Under the pieces are notes generated by a model. It was not told the DNA's origin. It did not search any database and was given only the letters and a program-made list of their open reading frames with translations. The translations under genes were made by a program, and so were the position numbers. Below are positions 1 to 9,175 of a stretch of 64,000 nt of DNA, piece after piece. The stretch is from an uncultured Bacteroidales bacterium (GTDB taxonomy: Bacteria > Bacteroidota > Bacteroidia > Bacteroidales > UBA932). The stretch covers positions 1-64,000 of the forward strand of contig CALUPG010000006.1 in NCBI GenBank assembly GCA_944322565.1, given 5' to 3'. Position 1 is the stretch's first letter. Every line of letters begins with the position of its first letter.

Positions 1-1074
1 GACCGCTTTGTTAGGTTGCGCGATGCTTTTGCGGAACTTCGCCGTGCTTGCATCCGTCAGGAGGCCTTGTTAGGCCCATTCGTCTTGTTGAGCATCACTT
101 TAGTACGTGCCGGGCTGACAATGATGGTGCTATGTGGAACTTACCTTCTGTTGGGAGGAAAACTTTCAATCCTTGTATTTGTGCTGTTCCTTGTGGTCGG
201 TTCTCGTGTGTTCGACCCGCTGACTTCCGCCCTGACAAACTTTACCGAGTTCCGCTATTTTTCCATTGCCGGTGGACGCATCCTTTCCTTGATGAACGAG
301 CCGGAGATGAAAGGAGAACGGCAATCCCCGGCAGCGGGCGACATCCGGTTTGAACACGTATCGTTTGCCTATCAAGACAAGGAAGTGTTGCATGATATAA
401 ACATTACGCTCCCGAAAAACTCCTTGACGGCTCTTGTCGGACCTTCGGGAAGCGGGAAAAGTACGGTGATGAAGCTTTGCGCCCGTTTCTACGACCCACA
501 GAAAGGATGTATCTTTTTCAATGGTGTTCCGATGAATGAGATAAATCCAGAAAGTCTGATGAGCCACATCTCTATGGTATTTCAGGATGTTTATCTGTTT
601 CAGGACACCATACGCAATAATATCCGCTTTGGTAAAACTGACGCGACGGAAGAAGAAATTATAGCCGCAGCTAAAAAAGCCTGTTGCCATGATTTTATCA
701 TGCGTTTGCCGCAAGGGTATGACACGATGGTGGGCGAAGGTGGCTGCACGTTGTCCGGAGGCGAGAAGCAGCGCATATCCATCGCCCGTGCCATGCTGAA
801 AGACGCGCCGGTCATTCTGCTGGATGAAGCGACCGCCTCACTCGACCCGGAAAATGAAGTGGAGGTGCAACAGGCCATTGACTCGTTGATAAAAGGGCGC
901 ACCGTCATTGCCATAGCCCACAGGCTCAAGACCATCAAGAATGCCGACCGGATAATCGTCTTGGATAACGGGCGGATACAGGAAGAAGGAACGCACGATG
1001 AACTGCTCCGGAAACAAGGGCTTTACGCTCATTTATGGGAAATACAGGAAAGCATTTCTGGCTGGAAACTATGA
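1..1074 (+). CDS. ABC exporter, C-terminal part (TMD end plus NBD), 5' partial
   Basis: This is the end of a fused membrane-ATPase half transporter of the exporter type; the frame is already open at base 1, so the true start lies upstream and the TTG at 16 is not a start. Visible residues 1-95 are the last membrane helices. The nucleotide-binding domain follows with Walker A GPSGSGKST (about 147-155), Q-loop VFQD, signature LSGGEKQR (251-258), Walker B VILLDEAT (271-278) and the H-loop histidine in AHRL. All ATPase motifs are intact. The substrate cannot be told from this fragment; drug, lipid and siderophore exporters share this layout. About 200 bp after the stop hold nothing I recognise. 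The next gene is on the opposite strand. Confidence 0.9.
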   Translation, partial: DRFVRLRDAFAELRRACIRQEALLGPFVLLSITLVRAGLTMMVLCGTYLLLGGKLSILVFVLFLVVGSRVFDPLTSALTNFTEFRYFSIAGGRILSLMNEPEMKGERQSPAAGDIRFEHVSFAYQDKEVLHDINITLPKNSLTALVGPSGSGKSTVMKLCARFYDPQKGCIFFNGVPMNEINPESLMSHISMVFQDVYLFQDTIRNNIRFGKTDATEEEIIAAAKKACCHDFIMRLPQGYDTMVGEGGCTLSGGEKQRISIARAMLKDAPVILLDEATASLDPENEVEVQQAIDSLIKGRTVIAIAHRLKTIKNADRIIVLDNGRIQEEGTHDELLRKQGLYAHLWEIQESISGWKL

Positions 1075-1281
1075 ATCCGTCCCGATTTCGGCTTTCCCCA
1101 GCGGGGAAAGTGCTTATCCTTCAGGATTTGTGCTGCCCCCGCCGGGGACGGCGGTTATCGGAATGGAGCGTGAAAGCACCCACGTCTGTTCCCCGGCATA
1201 AGGCCAGTCGCAGCCAAAACCGAGGATGGCTCGGTAGGTGTTGCCGACTGCCGGTTCTGGAATTGTCCTTCGCGTTCATTC

Positions 1282-3054
1282 TCATTGTATGTCCCGTTTG
1301 AAATAAACCATATCCTTCAATGTTTTGCCTTCCTCGATTATGGGGTGGTCATAATTCTTTTCGAAAAAATCCTCCACGGTATGCGACCAGGTGAAGCCGC
1401 AGTTCCTGTAGAATGACATGGTCTTCCGGCTGTCGCCTGTCCCTGCGGTCAGGACCCGGAACCGTCCCCTGTAATTCCGGCACAGATATTCGATCATTTC
1501 CCGTCCGTATCCTTTTCCCTGGAAACGCGGGTCTACGGCTATGTTTTTCAGCTCCAGCACCCCGTCACCTTCATCCGTGACTACGGCAACGGCTGCCGGC
1601 GTCTCCGGCATATCCTGCATTACATACATTTCACCCCGCTCCAGATATCTGTCGATCATGGATTCCTGTTCGTCACCGACAAGCAGGAGTTCCAGATACC
1701 GTTTTTTGTCAGTCCTTACGGGCAATATCCTTGTTCCGCAAAGCTTTTCCATCACGAAATTTGTCAGATACATCCTGTTTGCCTTCGCCTTCTGCTCCTT
1801 AACCGTCCTGTAGCCGTGCCTCTCGAAGAACGGCCGGGCAGTGATGCTGACCTCGGAAGTTATTTTTCCCGCGCCGTATTCCATGGCCAGTCTCTCTGCT
1901 TCCGAAAGCAGCCGTGCACCCACGCCTTTGCCCTGCCAGTCCTTGTGTGCGAAAAGCGAATGCAGATACCCTACGGCGTTCATCGACGAAAACCCGATGA
2001 TATTCCCGCCGCCGTCGAGTGCCGCAAAGAAATCGTTTGTCGTCAAAAGGTCTTTCCAATGCTCCGTACTGTCCCCGCAGGAAGCCCAGTCTTTACATTC
2101 CTCATCGGTGTAGTCCCTGGAATTTACGCACAGGACAGTGCTGCGGAACAACTCCCGCATCTGCGGGATGTCGTTTTCCGCAAGTCTCCTTATTCTGTAT
2201 TCCTGGCCGCCGTTTTCTTGTATCCCGTCCGGAGACGCGATTTCATTCAGAAAAGTTTCGATAAGCCTGTTGATTTCCTCCGGCCTGTCGGCGTTCGAGT
2301 TATGTCCGGCACCTTCGATCCAGTGGACCGATTTTCCTGCTCCTGCCGCCCATCTTCTGTTGTATATATTGGTAATCTGCCTGTCTTTCTTCCCGCTTAT
2401 GAGCAGCACGGGACAGGCAGGGATGTCGTGTTTCATGGACAGTGCGTCTGCCAATAGGCGATATCCTCTTGCCGCAAGCCTGCAATATTCCTTTTTCCCG
2501 TAGGACAGCATCATTGTTTTCATGAGTTTGCGCCCGTATTCCGTCTCGGCGCAGCTGAACGATCCGGATTTTACCAAAAGTTTCCATGGAAAGCACATAT
2601 AGAGCCGGTATGTATGTTTCAGAAGCCACAGTTCGGCCGCCGAGTAATATTTGCGGTCGAGCGGGGCCGAATCTATGGAGATGAATCCTCTGACAAGGTT
2701 TTTGTACCTGGACATGAACGCCTGCGCGACATATCCTCCGAAAGATTGCCCTGCAAGTACGCAAGGGCCGCCGCCTTCCTTTTCAAGTATCTGCCGCAGA
2801 TACGAGGCAAGGTCATCCATGGTAAAACTCAGGCTGAACGGTCTCGATTCTCCATGTGCAGGAGGGTCCCAGACAAGGCAATTCCATGATTTGCTGAAAT
2901 ATTCCGTCTGTTTTTCGAAAAGCCGGCTGTCAGCGGACAGTCCCGGCAGGAAGACAATCCGGATTCCGGTATCCTTATCCCCGCCAGACTGATCCGGACC
3001 GGACGTCCAGTATACTATCCTGCCTTTTTCCGTCTGCAACGTTTTCTTCTCCAT
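1282..3054 (-). CDS. Alpha/beta hydrolase fused to two GNAT acetyltransferase domains
   Basis: A 590-residue protein with three domains. Residues 1 to about 268 are an alpha/beta hydrolase: nucleophile elbow GQSFGG (Ser about 104), an Asp in SGKKDRQ and a histidine in GAGHNSN near 252. Residues about 286-430 form a GNAT domain with acetyl-CoA loop QGKGVGARLL. Residues about 437-585 form a second GNAT with FQGKGYGREM and a terminal NCGF motif. No signal peptide is visible, so it should be cytoplasmic. The substrate is unknown; hydrolase plus acetyltransferase could detoxify or modify a small molecule. The reading frame is continuous through both linkers, so the fusion is not an artefact of overlapping genes. 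The neighbourhood (ABC exporter, further GNATs, CAT remnant) is accessory. Confidence 0.85.
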   Translation of the reverse strand: MEKKTLQTEKGRIVYWTSGPDQSGGDKDTGIRIVFLPGLSADSRLFEKQTEYFSKSWNCLVWDPPAHGESRPFSLSFTMDDLASYLRQILEKEGGGPCVLAGQSFGGYVAQAFMSRYKNLVRGFISIDSAPLDRKYYSAAELWLLKHTYRLYMCFPWKLLVKSGSFSCAETEYGRKLMKTMMLSYGKKEYCRLAARGYRLLADALSMKHDIPACPVLLISGKKDRQITNIYNRRWAAGAGKSVHWIEGAGHNSNADRPEEINRLIETFLNEIASPDGIQENGGQEYRIRRLAENDIPQMRELFRSTVLCVNSRDYTDEECKDWASCGDSTEHWKDLLTTNDFFAALDGGGNIIGFSSMNAVGYLHSLFAHKDWQGKGVGARLLSEAERLAMEYGAGKITSEVSITARPFFERHGYRTVKEQKAKANRMYLTNFVMEKLCGTRILPVRTDKKRYLELLLVGDEQESMIDRYLERGEMYVMQDMPETPAAVAVVTDEGDGVLELKNIAVDPRFQGKGYGREMIEYLCRNYRGRFRVLTAGTGDSRKTMSFYRNCGFTWSHTVEDFFEKNYDHPIIEEGKTLKDMVYFKRDIQ

Positions 3055-3056
3055 AC

Positions 3057-3471
3057 TCAGTTCCGCGTATCAATTGTTTCTGTATAGGTATAGACATGAG
3101 TCCCTTCAAGTTCCATGGAGAGTGCGCTGGAAAACTCTGTCTGGGCAGTCTTGAATGTTTCGTATGCGGCAAGATACGGGGCTTTCAGGTTTACCGCATA
3201 GCACAAGTCCCAGTCTTCGATACTCACTTCTCCGATTTTTCCGGTAATGACGGCTGCAGCGTTGTTGAATATAATATCCGGACAGCCGAACCGTGCAAGT
3301 ATATCTCCGCACATTTTCCTTACTGCCGTTCCGTCCGACAAATCCGTATGCAGGAAGAACGCAGCGCCGGGGAATTTTACCGCTATATCTTCTGCCGCCT
3401 CCTGCCCCTGTCAGCAGGACAATTTTTCCTGACAAAATACTGCCGTCAATCCTGGTATCCATATCTGTCAC
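3057..3471 (-). pseudogene. Short-chain dehydrogenase remnant
   Basis: Broken SDR gene. One minus frame starting at 3471 reads SGKIVLLTGAGG, the Rossmann dinucleotide-binding start. After that the homology jumps to another frame, with DLSDGTAVRK, then the family NNAA motif and a VNLKAPYLAAYETFK segment ending near 3150. It then jumps straight to a C-terminal-like stretch (FSSALSMELEGTHVYTYT) without the catalytic YxxxK region. So it carries at least one frameshift and an internal deletion of the active site, and cannot be functional. Its start overlaps the 3' end of the GNAT gene upstream by 26 bp. Confidence 0.75.
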
Positions 3472-4024
3472 TGTCCTCCAGCCATTCTTCTTTCGTTATC
3501 CGCATGAAATGCTCGGTGCGGACATCGCCCAACGGAGAGGTCTTGCCTTCTTCCGTATGATGAAAACGAAAACCGCATTTGTCCATCACGCGGCGGGATT
3601 TTGTGTTTCCGTCATAGTAGCCGCACCAGACGGCAGTCATTCCCAACTCTTCAAAGCATCTTTTCAACAGACAACGCACGGCTTCGGGTATCAAACCCTG
3701 TCCCCAATACGGCTTGCCTATCCAGTAGCCTATTTCAGCCTCATCTGATTGCATTTCGGCACTGTGCAGACCTTCCCCGAACATAATGCCTATGCTGCCT
3801 ATAGGTTCGTCAGATTCTTTCAAGACTACCGCATAGGTTTCCGGGGAGGCAAAAACAGTCCGGATTACATTCAGGCTCTCTTCCACGGAAGTATGAGGCG
3901 GCCAGCCCGCAACAGGTCCGATAGCAGGGTCTTTGGCATATTGGTATAAGAACTCGGCATCGCTTTCTTGCCAGGCACGCAGCATAAGTCGTTCGGTAAA
4001 CAACCGGCATGTGTTCTTTTCCAT
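3446..4024 (-). CDS. GNAT family N-acetyltransferase (RimJ/RimL type)
   Basis: A 192-residue single-domain acetyltransferase. It shows the RimJ/RimL-like opening TERLMLRAWQESD, a central EIGYWIGKPYWGQGLIPEA segment with the acetyl-CoA pyrophosphate loop (GQGL instead of the common GxG), and NTKSRRVMDKCGF near residue 140, typical of the family. Related proteins acetylate ribosomal protein termini or small molecules; the substrate here is unknown. The start is the ATG at 4024. It lies between two decayed genes, the SDR and CAT remnants, and seems to be the only intact member of this small cluster. Confidence 0.85.
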   Translation of the reverse strand: MEKNTCRLFTERLMLRAWQESDAEFLYQYAKDPAIGPVAGWPPHTSVEESLNVIRTVFASPETYAVVLKESDEPIGSIGIMFGEGLHSAEMQSDEAEIGYWIGKPYWGQGLIPEAVRCLLKRCFEELGMTAVWCGYYDGNTKSRRVMDKCGFRFHHTEEGKTSPLGDVRTEHFMRITKEEWLEDSDRYGYQD

Positions 4025-4073
4025 TTGTTGTATCTATTGATAAATCAGGTACAAAGATAGGACTTCTGTCCAA

Positions 4074-4262
4074 TCACACATGTAGATCCTTGATTTCTTT
4101 TTGCAGATTCTCCAAAAAGCGGGAAGCGTGCGCGCCATCCATCTGCGTATGGTGGAACTGAAAAGAGACAGTCAATGTGCGCTTCCACAAATGCCGTTTG
4201 TATTTGCCCCAAATCACTAGAGAAAGGAACATCTCAGGAACTAACCTCTCCTTCCCGATTGG
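4074..4262 (-). pseudogene. 3' remnant of CatA-like chloramphenicol acetyltransferase
   Basis: The minus frame ending in TGA at 4074 reads WGKYKRHLWK, then a conserved beta strand, then FHHTQMDGAHASRFLENL and a short basic tail. HHxxxDG is the catalytic-histidine signature of type A chloramphenicol acetyltransferases, and the distance from it to the stop fits the normal C-terminus. The frame is open only back to 4262 (about 62 codons), so roughly the first two thirds of the about 210-residue enzyme are missing. It is a non-functional relic. The family assignment rests on my reading of this motif and its surroundings. Confidence 0.7.
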
Positions 4263-4298
4263 CTACAATGGTACAGACTGCAAGATTATCATATTGCA

Positions 4299-6178
4299 TT
4301 AACTTCTTCCCGTATCATCAATCGGCTTGAGTACGAATGTGAGTTCATCTTCATCGAGCCCATACAATTTGAAGAGGTTCTTGAGAATCGCGATTTTGTT
4401 GTAAGTGTTACTCTTGCTATTGCAGAAATAGAGCCCGTCCGCCAATTTATGATAGTCAGGGTCATCTGTCTCCGTCATAAACCAGACATTATCAGATTTT
4501 GCGACATCGTAAAGGATAGTCGGATCCAGTTCAAATAATGTATTGACAACTTTCCAAAGGAGGTCTGCCCAACTCTGGACTGCGATTTTGTCTCCAAAGA
4601 ATTCATAGTATTGAATCTGTCTTCCAGTTTGTGCGTTGGTGTCATCTGACAGAGAAGATGTGTCGCCCTCGTTTACAGGAGGCACAAATGATGTCTCAGG
4701 GTAAGGCCATATTTTCAATGCCATTTCAGCTAACTTGGCGTTTCTGGTGTCAAGCTCTTCTTCTGTCCACTTGTCAAATGTTGCAATATATTGATTCAGT
4801 CTTAAGCCACTCTGGCAGAATCCATTTTCTATATATTTCTTGTCTTTGAATGGAAGATTGCTGTATTTAGAATTATAGCCCGTCAATGTAAGATTGGCAA
4901 TGCAGTGTTGCCATTTTTCATGAATTTCCCTCCAATTTGGCCCGAGAGCTTGCTCCCATTTTAGACTTAGGGTCTGTGGCATGATATGCTCTATAGTGAG
5001 AATGCCATTTGCCATATTGGCGGATATATCGATTTTTTCTTTACTGCTGCCATTCTCTAGTCGGTCAAAAATATACTCCTTATTCTTCCCTTTCATTGAA
5101 TAGACATTTTTGGTCGTAAATCCCGTAATAAATTCAGCATCTTTAGGGAATGCTCCAGAGGCCTTTCTGCTCTCCAGACTGAAAATCATTATGTCGGAGT
5201 AGGAGATTCCTGAAGTCTTGAACCTGATGACAGAATTATGAAGGGTAGCAAATATCTTGTTAAGGGCATTAGTCGGCAGACCGCACATGAGCCTGCGGAA
5301 AATGAAAGTTTCTATGCAGGAGAACACTTTGAAAATTTCGATATCTCCAATTCCTTCGTTCTTTGAATAGACCAGAAACGCCATAAGAAATGGGTATGCG
5401 ACGGTTATATCCAGCTTTTCAAGTCTTTTGGCCACTTCATTGATGTCGGCATTTCCAAGGCTGAATGTCGTGATTCTTTCGTATGCTTCGGCATAAATAA
5501 GCATATCTTTCAAAACAGCTTCAATGTCATTAATCCCTTTTGCATAGTTCTTAAATGCCGGATAAATTCCGCTCATGGTAGGGATCTGAGATGTTTTGAT
5601 AGTAAGGTAATTTCTTACGAAGCCATCAAGCTCTTTCCGGCAATGTCTTTCTATCTTGTTCCAATATGTATCATAATAGTTCTCCTGAATGTCAGGCGGC
5701 AAATTCATAAGAACAAAGTTTCTGATCTTGTCCGATTCTGTCAGGTCAAGCCCAGTGGAATTGAGGCTCTCAAAGATCAGCTGAGGATCATCTCCGTGGC
5801 TGGGCTCAAGTTCGATATCAATAATTTCCAGACTGTCAATCGCACTGTATCATTCATTATTCTGTCGCAGAGAGTGGAATCCTGAGGAACGCATTTTCCT
5901 TTTTTCATGGCATTAACCATGGCAATCAGAATGAGAGATACGGTCGTTATTCTTTGCTGGCCATCGATAATGACTATTTCGTTGCGGCTGCAGTTGTATG
6001 ACACTACGCTTCCAAAGAAATGCGTTTCCTTCTTTTGCTTGACAACGTTTACGAGGTCATTGTACAATTGTATGCAGTTCTCAGACTTCCAATCATAGTT
6101 TCTCTGATATACAGGTATGATGAACCTTTTGGCAGTTCCTTCAAGGAATTGAACTAGTCTTCTTGGTTGGCCTTTCAT
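4299..6178 (-). pseudogene. DUF262/DUF1524 (GmrSD-like) protein, disrupted by internal deletion and frame change
   Basis: The N-terminal part (6178 to about 5850) carries DUF262 hallmarks: IPVYQRNYDW and the nucleotide-binding IDGQQRITT. The C-terminal part (about 5850-4299, another frame) resumes at LEIIDIELEP, DPQLIFESLNSTG and DKIRN, then has the DUF1524 nuclease-like segment EHIMPQTL with NLTLTGYNSKYSNLPF, and ends with an accessory domain of about 100 residues. Some 90-110 residues expected between the two parts are missing and the frame is shifted at the junction near 5850, where the downstream frame has an in-frame TGA. Intact relatives act as modification-dependent type IV restriction or anti-phage nucleases. 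The upstream 133-codon and downstream 469-codon frames could each be translated but the fused enzyme cannot. Confidence 0.8.
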
Positions 6179-6360
6179 GATGTATGATTTAAGTTATTTG
6201 TTTGTCTGAAGTGTATCCAATGACATAGTATAAGCCTCAGGTGATGCACGTCATTGCAGACGGACCTTGAACCGGTATCTTTGAAAACAAAAATAACGAA
6301 AATCCTATGATGTCGAAAGAAGAAGCGGCAGGAATCATTATGTACTGCAAGTAGAAAGGT

Positions 6361-6571
6361 GTATTTACTAAAGTAGGAGCCGGAATAGGTGTGATGAACT
6401 ATACCGTTGGAAAAATATCCAATGAGCAAGGCTTCTCCTCCAACTCTCATACCGGTTCCCTCGGTCAGGGAGGGTCTGTTATGGAGTATTCTTACAATGA
6501 CCTTGACCATGTTAAATGGGACAAGCCTAAGAGCAAAGCTGTTCCTGCCATTTCGGTTTATGCCGGAGCTG
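6361..6571. repeat. 211-bp partial duplicate of the 8401-9168 barrel gene
   Basis: Bases 6361-6571 match 8830-9040 without gaps, with 8 substitutions by my count (about 96% identity). The match begins and ends abruptly: before 6361 and after 6571 the sequence is unrelated. It is in the same orientation and the same reading frame as the intact copy. Several of the differences are at third codon positions. Confidence 0.9.
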
Positions 6572-6942
6572 ACAAGGGCAGAGGGATTCTGCTGAATACA
6601 AAAGTATCTGCATCCAGTGACTTCATCGTGTCCAATGAAGGAAAGAGAAGATTCCTTGAACTCATGAGTGATTATACCGGATATTGGGCAAGGAACGGAA
6701 AAATGGAATTGCGTGATTCAAAGTTTAAGAGGCTGCAGGAATTGAACTCACTGTTCCTTGGCGTATCTGCGATTGACAATAAATTCATTTTGCTTGATAT
6801 GGGCGGAGAATTCGAGTCGATATTCATTCCGTCTTATTCTTTATATGGAGGGAAATCTGCATATTCCGTAAAATTGCCGGAACAATCCATGAAAGTACTT
6901 GACTTTCAGGTGCTGGCGTCTGAAATAATCAGTAAAATATGA
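6391..6942 (+). pseudogene. Chimeric ORF: barrel-gene fragment joined to an unidentified 3' end
   Basis: Residues 1-60 come from the duplicated barrel segment (frame shared with residues 150-210 of the 8401 gene). From codon 61, at base 6572, the protein is unrelated: KGRGILLNTKVSASSDF and about 120 residues to EIISKI. The segment has balanced amino acid composition and no stops, so it is probably the genuine 3' end of another gene. I do not recognise it. The 5' end has no signal peptide, no barrel N-terminus and no convincing ribosome binding site, so I treat the whole as a recombination product rather than a working gene. Bases 6179-6360 upstream hold no gene I can name. Confidence 0.55.
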
Positions 6943-7014
6943 ACCAAGGAACTTCAGGAATCCCGGCGAGACACCTGTCTGTATCCCGGCCGGACATGCC
7001 TTTGCGGAAAAATG

Positions 7015-7533
7015 TCAAAGAACAGCGCCTGTGATTCTCTGGTAAGCGATTCTCGGCGAGCCGTTGTCGGTATATATTATTCCGCATCTTGTGAATCCGG
7101 CCTTTTCCAGAATTTTCTGCATGATGACATTGTCGGAGTGTGTGTCTGCCCTGAGGCTCGGCATGCGCTGCCAGCACCATTCTATGCAGGCCTCGGCAAC
7201 ACCGTGTGCAATGCCGGCGGACGCGAGCCTGTGGATAGTCCCGTATGGCCCGTCTGCCAGCCATCGGCCTTGCTCTATCACCTGATATGTCGGGTCTTCT
7301 CCTGTGATGAAGCAGAATGTTCCGGCGATTTCCCCGTCTGCTGTCTCGCAGACGAAACTGTGCCCGGCGGAGATTTCGGATTCAATCAGTTTTTCAGACG
7401 GGTATCCTTCTGTCCATTGTCCTGGATTCCCGTGCGCTGCCATGAATTGTCTTGCATACCCATATATGTGCATCAGGGACTTGAGGTCATCATGGCATGT
7501 GGATCGTATGTGAAAATGTGTCTGCTGTTCCAT
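7015..7533 (-). CDS. GNAT family N-acetyltransferase
   Basis: A 172-residue single-domain GNAT. The opening FHIRSTCHDDLKSLMHIY is a usual GNAT beginning, residues 60-80 give the beta-4 strand (EIAGTFCFI), and TIHRLASAGIAHGVAEACIEW covers the acetyl-CoA binding strand and helix. The end MQKILEKAGFTRCGIIY matches the family's C-terminal strand. It resembles Bacteroidales GNATs of unknown substrate. The last 23 codons have a diverged second copy at 9176-9244, also convergent with a barrel gene. Confidence 0.85.
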   Translation of the reverse strand: MEQQTHFHIRSTCHDDLKSLMHIYGYARQFMAAHGNPGQWTEGYPSEKLIESEISAGHSFVCETADGEIAGTFCFITGEDPTYQVIEQGRWLADGPYGTIHRLASAGIAHGVAEACIEWCWQRMPSLRADTHSDNVIMQKILEKAGFTRCGIIYTDNGSPRIAYQRITGAVL

Positions 7534-7677
7534 TGTTTTGGGGTCTCATGCGGATTATGTCCGTTTTTCTTGTCGGCTCAAAGTTAGCGGATATTTTTAG
7601 GATTAATTTGTAAATTTGCTTCTTGATTTTTAAACAGACTCGGGAAACAATAAATCTGACTGTAAAGACAGCCTGTC

Positions 7678-8322
7678 ATGAAACGATTAATTCTGCTTTT
7701 TCTGTTTTTTGCCGCGGCATCTCTGTCAATGGATGCGCAGCAGTACGAAGATGTCATCTATCTCAAGAACGGTTCTGTCATAAGGGGTATTATCATGGAG
7801 CAGGTTCCGAATGAATCCATGGAAATCCATACTTCAGACGGAAGTGTCTTTATCTGCGAAATAGCGGATATCCTGAAAATAGCGAAAGAGGAAGTCTTCA
7901 GCAGGAGACATGCCAAATCGTTCAATAAGCCCAAAGGATATTTCGGACTTGTTGAAATGACAGCGCCGACTGTAGTCGCGGGTGCTGATTTCGGATTCAC
8001 TATGGTGAACGGATATCGGGTGGTGCCGCAGTTTGCTGTCGGAGTAGGAGTGGGACTGAAGGCATGTTTCTATGACGGAGGACTCTTCATGCCGGTTTAT
8101 CTTCATTTGAGAAGCGATTTTCTCAACAGACCTGTCAGCCCTTATTTTGCCCTTGACCTGGGATATAATGTGCCTGTCTATTGGTATGACTATTATGGCC
8201 CGGTGATTGCCCCGTCTCTCGGAGTAAGCTACAATGTCGGCAAATTCCGCATGACCACAGGTCTGGAACTGATGATAAGTCCTTTATATGAGCTGAATTT
8301 CAAGATAGGATTCTCGTTCTGA
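7678..8322 (+). CDS. Predicted outer-membrane beta-barrel protein
   Basis: A 214-residue exported protein. Residues 1-20 form a Sec signal peptide ending near MDAQQ. Residues 21-75 resemble the small strand-rich domain with the VIYLKNGSVIRGII pattern found before short barrels in Bacteroidales. From residue 85 on there are alternating hydrophobic and aromatic strands (GYFGLVEM, YFALDLGYNVPVYWYDYYG) and a terminal aromatic FKIGFSF, typical of a barrel ready for BAM insertion. No specific function can be assigned. The ATG at 7678 places the signal peptide correctly. The next gene, also a barrel protein, follows after 78 bp, so the two could be co-transcribed. Confidence 0.75.
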   Translation: MKRLILLFLFFAAASLSMDAQQYEDVIYLKNGSVIRGIIMEQVPNESMEIHTSDGSVFICEIADILKIAKEEVFSRRHAKSFNKPKGYFGLVEMTAPTVVAGADFGFTMVNGYRVVPQFAVGVGVGLKACFYDGGLFMPVYLHLRSDFLNRPVSPYFALDLGYNVPVYWYDYYGPVIAPSLGVSYNVGKFRMTTGLELMISPLYELNFKIGFSF

Positions 8323-8400
8323 TCCAATAAAATTTTGACTGTTTTCACACAAAATATTTTAATCAGTCATTTTAATATTAATCAAATTAAAACTACAGTT

Positions 8401-9168
8401 ATGAAAAAATTGTTGTCTTTGACAATCTTGTGCCTTGCCTGCGTGACAGCAACGGCTCAGGTCTTTGAGAAAGGAGACAGAATTGCCGATCTTTCAATCG
8501 GAGTGGGCTCCGTTGCATATGGCAAGTCCTATACGACTTTTGACCAGCATTTCGGGATGGAGTGGGGTGTCGCTTCAATTGCTGATGTTGTGACCATAGG
8601 AGTCGGCTTTACTGTCAACAATTCTTTTGCTTCATTCGGAAAAAGAACAATTTTAGGAAGATATGATTATTACTATTCCAGGCGTGTCAACAGCGGAGTA
8701 ATTGATTATAACGGTACTCAGCAGGTACATCGGGAAGGTGTCGGCTCTGCGGATGCGGTGCTTTTCAGGGATGATGTAAATGCTCAGGCAACAGTGTCTT
8801 TCCATTATTCGCCGCTTCAGAAACTGGATGTATTTGCTAAAGTAGGAGCCGGAATAGGTGTGATGAACTATACCGTTGGAAAAATATCCAATGAGCAAGG
8901 CTTCTCCTCCAACTCTCATACCGGTTCCCTCGGTCAGGGAGGGACTGTTATGGAGTATTCTTATAATGACCTAGACCATGTTAAATGGGACAAGCCTAAA
9001 AGCAAGGCCGTTCCGGCCATTTCGGTTTATGCCGGAGCTGCCTATTATCTTACGGACAATTGGGGTGTAGAGGCTTTGTTAGGGCTGATATCCACTAATG
9101 TCTGGAACGAGATTTTCTATGGAAATTCCTACGGCGTCTTTGCTGTCGGAGTGACATATAAGTTCTGA
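8401..9168 (+). CDS. Predicted outer-membrane beta-barrel protein, parent of the 6361-6571 copy
   Basis: A 255-residue exported protein starting at ATG 8401 (MKKLLSLTIL, cleavage after ATAQ). An upstream in-frame codon at 8335 would bury the signal peptide, so I reject it. The mature part is glycine- and aromatic-rich with repeated amphipathic strands (LSIGVGSVAYG, VFAKVGAGIGVMNYTVG, AVPAISVYAGAAYYL) and ends GVFAVGVTYKF, a typical C-terminal beta signal. Function is unknown. Residues about 144-213 are the part duplicated at 6361-6571. Confidence 0.8.
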   Translation: MKKLLSLTILCLACVTATAQVFEKGDRIADLSIGVGSVAYGKSYTTFDQHFGMEWGVASIADVVTIGVGFTVNNSFASFGKRTILGRYDYYYSRRVNSGVIDYNGTQQVHREGVGSADAVLFRDDVNAQATVSFHYSPLQKLDVFAKVGAGIGVMNYTVGKISNEQGFSSNSHTGSLGQGGTVMEYSYNDLDHVKWDKPKSKAVPAISVYAGAAYYLTDNWGVEALLGLISTNVWNEIFYGNSYGVFAVGVTYKF

Positions 9169-9175
9169 TGCTATG

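Noticed and set aside
8335..8400. Longer start for the barrel protein gene.
   Set aside because: It would put 22 residues before a perfect signal peptide, and it lacks a ribosome binding site.
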